Source: Acidisoma cellulosilyticum
GTDB taxonomy: Bacteria; Pseudomonadota; Alphaproteobacteria; Acetobacterales; Acetobacteraceae
DNA: 64,000 bases
Direction of reading: 5' to 3'
Assembly: GCF_020621385.1 (NCBI RefSeq)
Contig: NZ_JAESVA010000007.1
Coordinates: 1 to 64,000, forward strand
The notes under the pieces are model-generated. The model made no database searches and was not told the origin of the DNA. It saw only the letters and a program-made list of their open reading frames with translations. Positions within the stretch are counted from its first letter, which is position 1. Every line of letters begins with the position of its first letter. Of the stretch, positions 16,835-25,167 are shown piece after piece. Both the position numbers and the translations under genes were made by a program.

Positions 16835-17914
16835 ATGGACAGGCACGGCTTCTCGTCTCCCCCCAACCAACCCCCGGTTCTGCCGCAAGGGTTGGACAGC
16901 CGTTCGGCCGCCGTGCTGCGCGAAATCGTCGAGCAATATGTGGAAACCGGCGAGCCCGTGGGCAGCCGTACGCTGTCGCGGCGCCTGCCGCTGACGCTGT
17001 CGCCGGCGACGATCCGCAATGTCATGGCCGATCTGACCGATGCCGGTCTGCTCTATGCGCCGCATACCTCGGCAGGGCGCCTGCCGACCGATCGGGGCTT
17101 GCGCCTGTTCGTCGACGGATTGCTGCAATTCGGCGATCTGGCGGAGGAGGAGCGGGACGCGATCGACGCCGCCCTCAGCAGCCATGGCCGCAGCCTGCAG
17201 GATACGCTGGCCGAGGCGTCCACGCTCCTCTCCGGTCTTTCGGCGGCGGCGGGGCTTGTGCTGGCGCCCAAGGCCGAGGGCGCGCTGAAACACATCGAAT
17301 TCGTGCCGCTCGCCTCCGGCCGCGCGCTGGTCGTGCTCGTCTCCTCGGAAGGCCAGGTCGAGAACCGCGTCATCGATATTCCGATCGGCGTGCCGCCCTC
17401 GGCCTTGCAGCAGGCGAGCAACTACCTCAATGCCCGGCTGGTCGGGCAGACGCTCGCGGATTTCCGCACCAATATGTCGGATGAGATCGCGCGTGACCGC
17501 AATACGCTGGACGAGCTGGCGGCCGGCATCATCGAAGCTGGCTTGGCCACCTGGGGCGGGGAGGGACGTGGCGGCAACCTGATCGTGCGCGGCCAGGGGC
17601 GCCTGCTTGCGGATGTCACCCAGATCGAGAAACTCGCCTCCATCCAGACCTTGTTCGAACGCCTGGAAGCGCAGGAGACGATGCTGCGCCTGCTGGAACT
17701 GGCCGAGACCTCAGACGGCGTGCGTATTTTCATCGGCGCCGAGAGCGGGTTGTTCGGTTCGGCCGGCGTTTCCATGATCGTGGCGCCGGCGCGCAACGCG
17801 ACCAATCGCATCGTCGGCGCCATCGGCGTCATCGGGCCGACCCGGATCAATTACGGGAGGGTGATCCCGGTGGTGGATTACACCGCCCGGGTGGTCGGCC
17901 GGCTGCTGGGTTAA
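16835..17914 (+). CDS. hrcA: Heat-inducible transcription repressor HrcA
   Basis: Represses class I heat-shock operons (groESL, sometimes dnaK) by binding CIRCE and is kept active by GroEL. The N-terminal winged helix has LDSRSAAVLREIVEQYVETG, EPVGSRTLSRRLPLTLSPAT and IRNVMADLTDAGLLYAPHTS, followed by AGRLPTDRGLRLFVD; the C-terminus has GVIGPTRINYGRVIPVVDYT. All are diagnostic. ATG at 16835 has AAGGAA nine bases upstream and gives 359 residues; the frame is open to 16772. No CIRCE inverted repeat (TTAGCACTC-N9-GAGTGCTAA) was found before hrcA or dnaK in this window. It is separated from both rph and grpE, its usual partners. Confidence 0.96.
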   Translation: MDRHGFSSPPNQPPVLPQGLDSRSAAVLREIVEQYVETGEPVGSRTLSRRLPLTLSPATIRNVMADLTDAGLLYAPHTSAGRLPTDRGLRLFVDGLLQFGDLAEEERDAIDAALSSHGRSLQDTLAEASTLLSGLSAAAGLVLAPKAEGALKHIEFVPLASGRALVVLVSSEGQVENRVIDIPIGVPPSALQQASNYLNARLVGQTLADFRTNMSDEIARDRNTLDELAAGIIEAGLATWGGEGRGGNLIVRGQGRLLADVTQIEKLASIQTLFERLEAQETMLRLLELAETSDGVRIFIGAESGLFGSAGVSMIVAPARNATNRIVGAIGVIGPTRINYGRVIPVVDYTARVVGRLLG

Positions 17915-17944
17915 GCCGCCATTCTTGCCGCTACCGGTCCGGCG

Positions 17945-17969
17945 CGATCGGTGCTAGCCTTACCGATCG
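17945..17969. terminator. Hairpin between convergent hrcA and GST genes
   Basis: CGATCGGT (17945-17952) pairs with ACCGATCG (17962-17969) around a nine-base loop, ending next to the GST stop codon. There is no T-run. Confidence 0.4.
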
Positions 17970-17970
17970 G

Positions 17971-18627
17971 TTAGAATTCTAGTTCCAGTTCGGTGATTTC
18001 TTGGGGTTCTTCCTTCGCGGCAGCTACCCATTCCGCCATGTCCGGCCAGGCCATGATGTCCCGGCAGTAGCGGGCGGCGCGCGCGTTCAGCGCCACGTCA
18101 TAGGTTAAGAACCGGGTGACGACGGGCGCATACATGGCATCGGCCAAGGACAGCTTCTCCCCGAAGAGATACGGGCCCTTCCAGGTCTCGAAACACTCGT
18201 CCCAGATCGTCAGAATACGCTCGATATCCGCGCGCGCGGCGGACCAGATGGCGAAGCCGGGCCGATGGGCATGCAGGTTCATCGGCAGGGAGGAGCGGAG
18301 CGCCGAGAAACCGGAATGCATCTCGCCGCTGATCGCCCGGCAGCGCGCCCGCGCATGCCTGTCCTTCGGAAGCATCTCTGCCTCCGGCCGCAATTCGTTC
18401 AAATATTCTGCGATAGCGAGAGTATCCCAGATCGAGACGCCGTCATGGATCAGCGTCGGCACCAGGATGGACGAGGACTGCAGCAGAAGTTCGGCCCGCG
18501 CGGCGGGATCGGTCGGATCGACGGTCTTTTCTACGAACGGCAGGCCGGAGAGGCGGGCTATCAGCCATCCCCTGAGACACCAGGAGGAATAGTTCTTGCT
18601 GCTTATGAGAAGCGTGGCTTCAGCCAT
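17971..18627 (-). CDS. Glutathione S-transferase family protein
   Basis: A 218-residue cytoplasmic protein with a thioredoxin-like N-terminal domain (ATLLISSKNYSSWCLRGWLI, then ILVPTLIHDGVSIWDTLAIA and EYLNELRP) and an all-helical C-terminal domain (LSLADAMYAPVVTRFLTYDV). Family members conjugate glutathione to electrophiles or act in redox repair. The SSWCLRGW segment places Ser/Trp/Cys where the catalytic residue sits in the YfcF/omega-like groups. Its ATG at 18627-18625 faces the phaZ gene; if phaZ used its most upstream ATG, the two start codons would overlap, which is one reason to place the phaZ start further in. Confidence 0.9.
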   Translation of the reverse strand: MAEATLLISSKNYSSWCLRGWLIARLSGLPFVEKTVDPTDPAARAELLLQSSSILVPTLIHDGVSIWDTLAIAEYLNELRPEAEMLPKDRHARARCRAISGEMHSGFSALRSSLPMNLHAHRPGFAIWSAARADIERILTIWDECFETWKGPYLFGEKLSLADAMYAPVVTRFLTYDVALNARAARYCRDIMAWPDMAEWVAAAKEEPQEITELELEF

Positions 18628-18799
18628 GAATACTGTCCTGTCCCCGAAGGATGGAAACCCACTCTATCAGAGCCTTGAGCTCCAACGGAACGGATGGCTT
18701 GGCTTGCCCGAAAAAAACCGTCAGTCGCTGTTTTACGAGATGGCAAAGCCCGTGGCCGGCTTGCCCGGTTCGGACGTGATGGCGGCCCTTGGCACGCCG

Positions 18800-20017
18800 A
18801 TGCTGTATCAGATGTATCAGGCGCAGCAGGATATAATGGCGCCCGCGCGCCAGTATTTCCAATTCCTGTCCCATGTCCTGAACCAGTTCGACCTGACCCG
18901 GCCCGAGGCCCTGCCCTTGCGTATGGCGGCAGCGACTGCCGAGAGCCTGTGGCGCACGGCCAAGACGCATAAACGGCCGGCCTATGGCATGAAGCCGGTC
19001 GTGGTCGGCAATGCGCCGGTCGAGATCACCGAGGAGGTCGTGTTCGAGACCCCCTTCTGCGCCCTGTTGCATTTCCGCAAGGAGACCGCCGTCCGTCAGC
19101 CGCGCCTGCTGGTGGTGGCCCCCATGTCCGGCCATTTCGCGACCTTGCTGCGCAATACCGTGCAGACGCTGTTGGCCGATCACGATGTCTATATCACCGA
19201 CTGGAAGAACGCCCGCGATGCGCCGCTGACGGCCGGGACCTTCGGCTTCGACGATTATACCGACCACGTCATCCAGCAGCTGGAAGCGATCGGGCCGGGT
19301 GCGCATGTGCTGGCCGTGTGTCAGCCGGCGGTGCCCGTGCTGGCCGCCGTTTCCGTGATGTCGCGCGAGGGCAATATCGCGACGCCCCGCAGCATGACGC
19401 TGATGGCGGGACCGATCGACACGCGTCTGAACCCGACGAAGGTCAATGTCCTGGCGCAGGAAAAGCCGATCGAATGGTTCGAGAATTCCCTCATCGGCGT
19501 CGTGCCCTGGCAGTTCAAGGGCGCCAATCGCCGCGTTTATCCGGGTTTCATGCAGCTGAATGCCTTTGTGACGATGAATTTCGACCGTCATCTGCGCGCC
19601 GAAATCCTGCAGGCACGCAATATCGCCGCGGGCGATGAGATACGCGCCGATCTGCACCGGAAATTCTACGACGAATATCGCGCGGTGATGGACCTGCCGG
19701 CGGAATTCTTTCTGGAAACGGTCAAGCGCATCTTCCAGGATCACGACCTGCCGCTGGGCCGCATGACCCATCGCGGGGAGCGTGTCGACCCCGGCGCCAT
19801 TCGCCGTACGGCGGTGCTGACGGTCGAAGGCGAGCGCGACGACATCTGCGGTATCGGCCAGACGATGTCGGCGCTCGACCTTTGCAGCGGGCTGCCGACG
19901 ACGATGAAGCAGCATCACCTGCAGACCAATGTCGGCCATTACGGCGTCTTCAGCGGCAGCCATTGGGCGCGGGAAATCTATCCCAAGGTCCGTGCGCTGA
20001 TCGAGCAGAGCAACTAA
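18800..20017 (+). CDS. phaZ: Intracellular polyhydroxybutyrate depolymerase
   Basis: Degrades intracellular PHB granules to 3-hydroxybutyrate units. The alpha/beta-hydrolase core is visible: LLVVAPMSGHFATLLRNTVQ, the DVYITDWKNARDAP segment, a VLAVCQPAVPVLAAV nucleophile elbow with Cys in place of Ser (as in the Ralstonia PhaZ1 class), and a C-terminal GERDDICGIGQTMSALDLC and NVGHYGVFSGSHWAREIYP with the His. The frame is open from 18596, and ATGs at 18626 or 18737 would add up to 58 residues. I choose 18800 because MLYQMYQAQQD aligns with known family N-termini (MLYQLHEFQR) and gives a normal 405 residues. It implies PHB storage in this organism; phaC is not in the window. Confidence 0.93.
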   Translation: MLYQMYQAQQDIMAPARQYFQFLSHVLNQFDLTRPEALPLRMAAATAESLWRTAKTHKRPAYGMKPVVVGNAPVEITEEVVFETPFCALLHFRKETAVRQPRLLVVAPMSGHFATLLRNTVQTLLADHDVYITDWKNARDAPLTAGTFGFDDYTDHVIQQLEAIGPGAHVLAVCQPAVPVLAAVSVMSREGNIATPRSMTLMAGPIDTRLNPTKVNVLAQEKPIEWFENSLIGVVPWQFKGANRRVYPGFMQLNAFVTMNFDRHLRAEILQARNIAAGDEIRADLHRKFYDEYRAVMDLPAEFFLETVKRIFQDHDLPLGRMTHRGERVDPGAIRRTAVLTVEGERDDICGIGQTMSALDLCSGLPTTMKQHHLQTNVGHYGVFSGSHWAREIYPKVRALIEQSN

Positions 20018-20020
20018 CCT

Positions 20021-20039
20021 CCCCGGATGTATTCCGGGG
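20021..20039 (+). terminator. Short hairpin after phaZ
   Basis: CCCCGGA-TGTAT-TCCGGGG begins four bases after the phaZ stop codon. The stem is seven base pairs with no T-run. Confidence 0.4.
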
Positions 20040-20098
20040 AGCTGCCCGGCGGAGCCTGCGCGTCGTCCGGGGCTGCGTGCCCCGACCCGGTCGGGCGT

Positions 20099-20842
20099 CT
20101 AATCGGCCGGATAAATTCCGTGCATGACCGTGTCGAAATGATTTTCGATGGCGAAGGTGCAGCGGCAGGATAGATCGGCCAGGCCGCGCTCGTTCAAGAC
20201 CACGAAGACGCCACGGCGCGTCTCGATATAGCCCTGGGCCCGCAATTTCGACACGGTGCGGGTGACGAAGGTGCGGCCGACCCCCAGAAGCTCAGCCAGT
20301 TGTTCCTGCGTCATGTCGAATTCGCGCGACCCGGTGCGCCTGAAGGCCGCGATAAGCCATTTGGCGGAACGCTGGGTGATGGTGTGCTTGGCGTTGCAGG
20401 CGGCCGTTTGAAAGACCTGCGCCAGAAGGCAATCCGAATAGCGGGAAAACCAATGCCGCAGATGAAGGGAGTCGATTTTCGCGTGTTCCAGCGCCGATGT
20501 CTTGATGCGCAGGAATTTTCCTGCGTTGCGGACGGTTGCTGTGGAAAAGGACGGCAGGCTGCCGTTGGAGACGATGCCGCCGACCGCGCCTTCGCGGCCG
20601 ATGAGGGCCACTTCGACCGCGTCATTGCTCGTGCTTGTGCTGACGATGAAGGAAGCCAAGGCAGAACCGCAGGGAAACCAGGTTTCCGTCACAGGATCGC
20701 TGGCCCGTTGCAGAACGTCCCCTGCCTTGAGATCGAAGATCAGCATATGCGGGACCAGACGGTCCCGGTCATTCTCTCGCAAGGTTGATAGGAGCGCGTT
20801 CTCGGCCAATTCCTGCGGTGTCGGTGTCGCCATTCCCATCAC
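20099..20842 (-). CDS. Crp/Fnr family transcriptional regulator
   Basis: A 247-residue regulator: residues 15-130 form a cyclic-nucleotide-binding-like beta roll (LKAGDVLQRASDPVTETWFP, then VEVALIGREGAVGGIV), residues 130-155 the dimer helix, and the C-terminus a Crp-type winged helix (ITQRSAKWLIAAFRRTGSRE, FDMTQEQLAELLGVGRTFVT, RTVSKLRAQGYIETRRGVFV). No FNR iron-sulfur cysteine cluster is present at the N-terminus, and the cAMP-contact residues of CRP are not obvious. This type is common in alphaproteobacteria and of unknown ligand. It is divergent from the response-regulator gene at 20997-21404. The first Met codons (20842, 20833) cannot be told apart. Confidence 0.9.
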   Translation of the reverse strand: MMGMATPTPQELAENALLSTLRENDRDRLVPHMLIFDLKAGDVLQRASDPVTETWFPCGSALASFIVSTSTSNDAVEVALIGREGAVGGIVSNGSLPSFSTATVRNAGKFLRIKTSALEHAKIDSLHLRHWFSRYSDCLLAQVFQTAACNAKHTITQRSAKWLIAAFRRTGSREFDMTQEQLAELLGVGRTFVTRTVSKLRAQGYIETRRGVFVVLNERGLADLSCRCTFAIENHFDTVMHGIYPAD

Positions 20843-20996
20843 TCCAAAGACTTTTCGCCCAACCGTCTACAAGTGGACCGACGCCATCGGGGTTCTATGT
20901 TACTCGTGAACACAAGTGGTTGAAGTTGACGAGGACGCCAGTGCTTGCCGTTTTGAAAATGCCGTGTGGTCCTGTCGCAAAAGCGACATCGTCGCC

Positions 20997-21404
20997 GTGA
21001 CAAGCGACGCAACGCCGTCCAATCTCGACGGGCAGTCCGTCCTCATTCTGGAAGATCAGGTGCTGATCGCGCTTGATATCGAGGACATGGTGCTGGACCT
21101 TGGCGCCGGCGTCTGCTGGGTAGTGTCCGGCGCTGTTACAGCCTTGACGCTTCTGGAAACGAAACGGCCGGATCTGGCGCTGTTGGATTTCAATCTCGGT
21201 GGGCGTGAAACCTCGGAAGGGGTTGCGGACCGATTGATGGACCTGCACGTGCCTTTCGTGTTTTTAACGGGATACGGGGATGGCCTTGTCGTCCCAGGTC
21301 GCTTCGGCGGTATTCCGATCGCCAGCAAACCGGTGACGAAAGCGACCCTGCTCACAAAGATAGCGCTGGCCCAGGACCGCTTCCGGTCAGAGCGCATGGT
21401 ATAA
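20997..21404 (+). CDS. Single-domain response regulator (CheY-like receiver)
   Basis: A stand-alone receiver domain with no output domain. SVLILEDQVLIALDIEDMVL carries the acidic pocket (Glu-Asp), PDLALLDFNLGG the phospho-acceptor Asp, PFVFLTGYGDG the conserved Thr, and PIASKPVTKATL the conserved Lys. It resembles small receivers paired with hybrid or HWE kinases in alphaproteobacterial stress signalling. The start is unclear: GTG at 20997 gives 135 residues; the frame is open to a GTG at 20916; neither has a strong ribosome-binding site. No kinase gene is adjacent. Confidence 0.85.
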   Translation: MTSDATPSNLDGQSVLILEDQVLIALDIEDMVLDLGAGVCWVVSGAVTALTLLETKRPDLALLDFNLGGRETSEGVADRLMDLHVPFVFLTGYGDGLVVPGRFGGIPIASKPVTKATLLTKIALAQDRFRSERMV

Positions 21405-22066
21405 TTTGACCTAACAACTTAATAAAAAGTTAAATGTGAGCAGAGTCTCGGGCGCCGCGACAGTGTCGCGGTGCTAGCAGGAATCTGCGGGTGGATTTGG
21501 CCTGACCAGGCCGATAGCCTGACGCGTCGCAGAGCCAGCCCCTCCGGTAATAAAAAATTTAGACAGTTGCCGCCTTCCTGATTCCAGCGGCATCCGGCAG
21601 CAGGTTTCGTCATGCAGTATGCAACTAGACAATTATGATTAGCCCTATGCAGAGACCCCTCTCCAAGAAGAAAAAAGCTTTTCATCTTGAGCGAGAGCAA
21701 GATGCTAGAGTCAGCGGATCTGGATTAGACAACCGCAAATATTTCGAGACGATCAGGGCTCTATCCAGGAAAGATTCCAAAAATGGGAAAAGGACCCCAC
21801 CCATTTGATCTAGTCGAAATCCAGAGTTATAAAATTTCGAGATTGGGACTCAGAATTATTCAACAGAAATAATCGAAGCAAAATTGCCCAAAGAAACTTT
21901 ATGCCAAGAATAACGGTCTTTTCGTTGCAACGCGGCATAATATGATCTAGATACGGCTTCGCAATGTAGAGGCTATCTATTTTGCATGAATTCGAAAAAC
22001 CAAGTTTTAGACTCGATAAATTCGAATATAACCCACAAACTAAATTTGTAATGGAAAGGTCAGAAG
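21405..22066. other. AT-rich intergenic region upstream of the RTX-like gene
   Basis: About 660 bases without a credible gene, visibly much richer in A+T than the rest of the window, especially 21700-22060. A minus-strand frame at 21419-21700 lacks a ribosome-binding site and any family resemblance and is rejected. The composition suggests foreign origin or a long regulatory leader for the gene at 22067. An AAAGG motif about 12 bases before that ATG is the only translation signal seen. Confidence 0.6.
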
Positions 22067-22882
22067 ATGAGCACGTCTACCGTGATCGGCGGGACTGTGT
22101 TTTACAACTTCGTGCCCGGAACGATCAATCAGGTCTTTGACTTTGCAACAAACGACCTTGTTGTCGGGGGAGCGGGGTCAGCGAGTTATCTCCTGTCAGG
22201 AAATACAACGCTATTGCTCACCGGCGGTTACGGTGACAGTACCGTTTTCGCGGAAGGGCAGGATTCCATTTTCGGCGGCACCGGCCATGTTGTTGTCGGC
22301 GGCGGCGAGAAGCCACTGTATTTCATCGGCGGTACCGGTGATGCCGTGGTTCAAGCCGGTTCAGGAAGTGCCACCTTGTTGGGCGGAGCCGGGCCAGGCA
22401 AGACCAGCTTCTCGGCGGGAAGCGGCAACGCAACCTTGGTCGGCGGCGGGGGCGAAAGCCTGCTGGTCGGCGGATCCGGAAACACCTTGGCTTTCGCCGC
22501 GGCCGGACCGACGACGGCCATCGGCGGCAGCGGCAAGATTACCTTCGACGGTGCCGCAAGCCACGCGTCCGAACAGTTCTTCACCGGATCCGGCACGGGT
22601 GTTGCCACGATCGGCTCCGGTTCCGCGACGATCACCGGCGGCAGCGGTGCCTCGACGATTACCGCCGGCAGCGGCAAGGAGGTCTTCAATTTCGTATCGG
22701 GACATGCGGGCGGGACCGAGATCGTTCACGGCTTCGACCCATGCCACGACAAGATTACCTTCACCGGCTACAGCGATCCCACGCCTGTCGCATCTGAAAC
22801 CCTGACCGGCAGCGCCGATGTCATCACGCTGACGGACGGAACCCAAATCACGCTGACCGGGATCGATCACAAACTGTTCTGA
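22067..22882 (+). CDS. Glycine-rich RTX-like repeat protein
   Basis: A 271-residue, Gly/Ser/Thr/Ala-rich protein with no signal peptide and no Lys-rich regions. Its centre consists of short repeats around GG-x-G-x-x-x-x (GGTGHVVVGG, GGTGDAVVQAGSGSATLLGG, GGSGNTLAFA, GGSGKITFDG), which resemble the nonapeptide beta-roll repeats of type I-secreted proteins but with few of the calcium-binding Asp residues. The C-terminus (HGFDPCHDKITFTGYSDPTP, then a Thr/Leu/Ile-rich tail ending IDHKLF) resembles an uncleaved type I secretion signal. No ABC exporter, membrane-fusion protein or TolC gene is adjacent. It may be a secreted matrix or surface protein; the function is not known. Confidence 0.8.
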   Translation: MSTSTVIGGTVFYNFVPGTINQVFDFATNDLVVGGAGSASYLLSGNTTLLLTGGYGDSTVFAEGQDSIFGGTGHVVVGGGEKPLYFIGGTGDAVVQAGSGSATLLGGAGPGKTSFSAGSGNATLVGGGGESLLVGGSGNTLAFAAAGPTTAIGGSGKITFDGAASHASEQFFTGSGTGVATIGSGSATITGGSGASTITAGSGKEVFNFVSGHAGGTEIVHGFDPCHDKITFTGYSDPTPVASETLTGSADVITLTDGTQITLTGIDHKLF

Positions 22883-23235
22883 CGCATAGAAGATAATGAG
22901 GATAATACTGTCGCGACGACATCTAGAGCAGATCCCGGTCAGATGGACTCATCTGGCCGGGTGAAGATGCTCGCAAAAACAATAATCTAGAGCGGTATCT
23001 GTGAGCGTAAGCGAACAGGAAACGCTCTAGGGCCGAAGGCACGGCATGGCCCTAGATGACGTTCATGCCGGCGAAGCGAGCATCCGAAGTTACGACATGA
23101 TGACGTTTGTCTTATTAGGATATTACATCGTCGTTAAAAGATTTCGGCACAGGATAATATTCTGAAATTGTTTCCAATCTTGTGAAGCAATTGCCAAATG
23201 CGGTAGCATCATCCATGAGCCTGAGGGGGACGGAT
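22883..23235. other. Intergenic region holding R1 copy A
   Basis: Between the RTX-like gene and the next small exported-protein gene. The only recognisable structure is the R1 repeat at 22924-23030. A GGGGGA ribosome-binding site precedes the ATG at 23236. Confidence 0.6.
22924..23030 (-). repeat. Dispersed repeat R1, copy A
   Basis: A 107-base copy bounded by CTAGAGC (22924-22930) and GCTCTAG (23024-23030), in reverse orientation relative to the other three copies. It contains the hairpin CCCGGTCAGATG-GACT-CATCTGGCCGGG split over arms of 12 bases (one mismatch) and a GTGAGCGTAAGCGAAC block also found in all copies. Confidence 0.9.
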
Positions 23236-23658
23236 ATGAGATCGCGTAATGCGGCATTCGGAGTTTTGGCTTTGCTCGGCTTGATGGCCAGCGGGCCTGC
23301 CTTCAGCCAAACGACGACGGCGTCTGCACCAGCCACAGCCCCGACATCGCCAGCGGCCGCGCCGAGCGGCACCGGTCCGGCCACCGTCGATTCGGACGAG
23401 GCCTTCATGACCGGCCTGCGCCGTATCGGTGTGATGGCCGGCGAGGTCGTGCAATGCGCGCCCGAGGCTGACCGCAAGGCCGAGATATCCGATGCCATGA
23501 GCCTCGCCAATCTGGTCGCCCTTCATTTCGGCCTTGCCGCCGCTTTCAATTTCAGCGGTGCTGTCGGCTATGGGTCGGGCAAGCCCTTCGACAAGGCCGG
23601 TTGCGCCGAGGCCAGCAGCGGCTGGAATAATATCAAGCAGAAATACCTCAACCAATGA
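23236..23658 (+). CDS. Small exported protein with one cysteine pair
   Basis: A 140-residue protein with a signal peptide (RNAAFGVLALLGLMASGPAF, cleavage before SQTTT or similar), then an Ala/Pro/Thr-rich spacer (about residues 25-50), then a compact domain rich in Ala with Cys in VVQCAPEADR and DKAGCAEASS. The two cysteines could form one disulfide in the periplasm. The family is not recognised. ATG at 23236 is preceded by GGGGGA; the frame is open to 23182. The stop codon overlaps the next start (ATGA), so the two exported proteins are probably translated together. Confidence 0.75.
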   Translation: MRSRNAAFGVLALLGLMASGPAFSQTTTASAPATAPTSPAAAPSGTGPATVDSDEAFMTGLRRIGVMAGEVVQCAPEADRKAEISDAMSLANLVALHFGLAAAFNFSGAVGYGSGKPFDKAGCAEASSGWNNIKQKYLNQ

Positions 23659-24152
23659 GAGCGCCCATGGGCAAGCTTTGGTTCTGGGTCGGATTATGGG
23701 CCTTGGCCCTGACCGAGGGCGCGATGGCCGGGCCGCTGGTGGTCAAGGCTTTGCCGGCGGCGGAAGCGCCCAGTCATGGGTCTCTGACCTTGGTGCAGTA
23801 TCAACGTCATGGCGGCGGTGGCCATCGCGGCGGTGGTGCGAACCGTGGGGGTGGCAACCGCCAGTTCAATTCCAATAACTTCCACAACAACGTCAGCGGC
23901 AATCGGAATGGCAACCGCAACGTGAACGCCAACCGCAATGTGAACGTGAACCGCAATGCGAACGTCAACGTCAATCGCAACGTCAACGTGAACGGGTATG
24001 GCGGCTACCACGGCAATTACGGGCCGAATTGGGGTGGCGTCGCGGCAGGTGTCGCGGTTGGGGCGGCTGTCGGGGTCGCGGTTGGCGCGGCGGCGACCGC
24101 GCCGAGCTATCCGCCGCCGCCGCCCTATCCCTATGCCTATCCCGGCTATTGA
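23655..24152 (+). CDS. Exported Asn/Arg/Val-repeat protein with Gly/Ala hydrophobic tail
   Basis: A 165-residue protein with a signal peptide (MGKLWFWVGLWALALTEGAM), a Gly/His/Arg-rich part, then a low-complexity NRNVNANRNVNVNRNANVNV block (about residues 80-113). A glycine-zipper-like hydrophobic segment follows (GVAAGVAVGAAVGVAVGAAA) and a Pro/Tyr-rich C-terminus. Similar low-complexity exported proteins occur in many alphaproteobacteria without known function; the Gly/Ala segment could insert in a membrane. It overlaps the upstream gene by four bases. A second ATG at 23667 gives the more compact signal peptide and may be the true start. Confidence 0.75.
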   Translation: MRAPMGKLWFWVGLWALALTEGAMAGPLVVKALPAAEAPSHGSLTLVQYQRHGGGGHRGGGANRGGGNRQFNSNNFHNNVSGNRNGNRNVNANRNVNVNRNANVNVNRNVNVNGYGGYHGNYGPNWGGVAAGVAVGAAVGVAVGAAATAPSYPPPPPYPYAYPGY

Positions 24153-24225
24153 TAGCGGGCGGTTTGACAGAGGACGGTTTGATAGAGGGCGGTCGGTCAG
24201 CGGCGTTTGTCACGGTGCGGCGGTC

Positions 24226-25167
24226 TTACGCCTCCGTCTCGCCGGACAGCGCCAGGGCGCGGGCATAGACCTGCCGGCGCGGCAGACCAGTTTCGGCCGC
24301 GACCTGGGCGACCGCTTCCTTCAGCCGGGTGCGGGTAAGCTCGTCCCGCAACCGTGCGTCGAGATCGAAGGCGGGCTGGCCTTCGGCCTCGGGATCATGC
24401 GGCCCCAAAACGACGCAGATTTCCCCGCGCGGCGGGTCGGCCTCGACACCCGCGATCAGGGCCGATAGCGGGCCGCGCCGCACCTGCTCGAAATGCTTGG
24501 TCAGCTCACGGGCCAGGGCGGCCGGGCGATCGCCGAAGACGGTTTGCAGATCGGCCAGCATCTCGGCCACGCGATGCGGGCTTTCGTACCAGATCATGCT
24601 GGCCGAGAGGCCGGCGGCCTCGGCCGCGCGCAGGGCCGCGAAAGCGGTGCGCCGCGCGCCGCCGCGCGGTGGCGGAAAGCCCAGGAACAGATAGGGATGC
24701 GGCGGCAGGCCGGACAGCGTCAGCGCCGTCACGGCCGCATTGGGGCCGGGCAGGGCCGTGACGCCGAAGCCTTCGGCGACCGCGGCCCGCACCAGACGGA
24801 AGCCGGGATCGGACATCAGCGGCGTGCCGGCATCGCTGACGAGGGCGTATTTCTGGCCCCGGCGCATCGCCTCCAACAACCTGGGCGTGCGGCTTTCCTC
24901 GTTATGATCGTGGAAACTCTCCAGTCTTGCCTTCAGGCCGAGCGCAAAGAGCAGGCGCTGGGTGACGCGGCTATCTTCACAAAGCACGATATCGGCCAAT
25001 CTCAGAGCCGAGATCGCGCGACTTGTCACATCCCCCAGGTTGCCGATCGGTGTAGAAACCAGCACAAGCTGGGCGGGGCTGCCGTTCACGCTCGGCCAGA
25101 CGCCAAGGGCGGGCTGAACCGGCTCCTGCTCTGACGGAGGATTTTGAAGTGCGTCTAGCTCCGGCAT
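24226..25167 (-). CDS. rsmI: 16S rRNA (cytidine-1402 2'-O)-methyltransferase
   Basis: Methylates the ribose of C1402 in 16S rRNA using SAM, tuning the ribosomal P site. The tetrapyrrole-methylase fold is clear: LVLVSTPIGNLGDVTSRAIS, LRLADIVLCEDSRVTQRLLF, YALVSDAGTPLMSDPGFRLV, FGVTALPGPNAAVTALTLSG, YLFLGFPPPRGGARRTAFAA, MIWYESPHRVAEMLADL. ATG at 25167 (GAGGAG upstream) gives 313 residues; the frame is open to 25284. Its first codons overlap the first codons of the divergent PBP-activator gene. Usually rsmI is followed by yraN; here the downstream side is the end of the exported-protein gene. Confidence 0.96.
   Translation of the reverse strand: MPELDALQNPPSEQEPVQPALGVWPSVNGSPAQLVLVSTPIGNLGDVTSRAISALRLADIVLCEDSRVTQRLLFALGLKARLESFHDHNEESRTPRLLEAMRRGQKYALVSDAGTPLMSDPGFRLVRAAVAEGFGVTALPGPNAAVTALTLSGLPPHPYLFLGFPPPRGGARRTAFAALRAAEAAGLSASMIWYESPHRVAEMLADLQTVFGDRPAALARELTKHFEQVRRGPLSALIAGVEADPPRGEICVVLGPHDPEAEGQPAFDLDARLRDELTRTRLKEAVAQVAAETGLPRRQVYARALALSGETEA

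Noticed and set aside
21419-21700. 93-codon minus-strand frame in the AT-rich gap
   Set aside because: No ribosome-binding site and no convincing sequence features.
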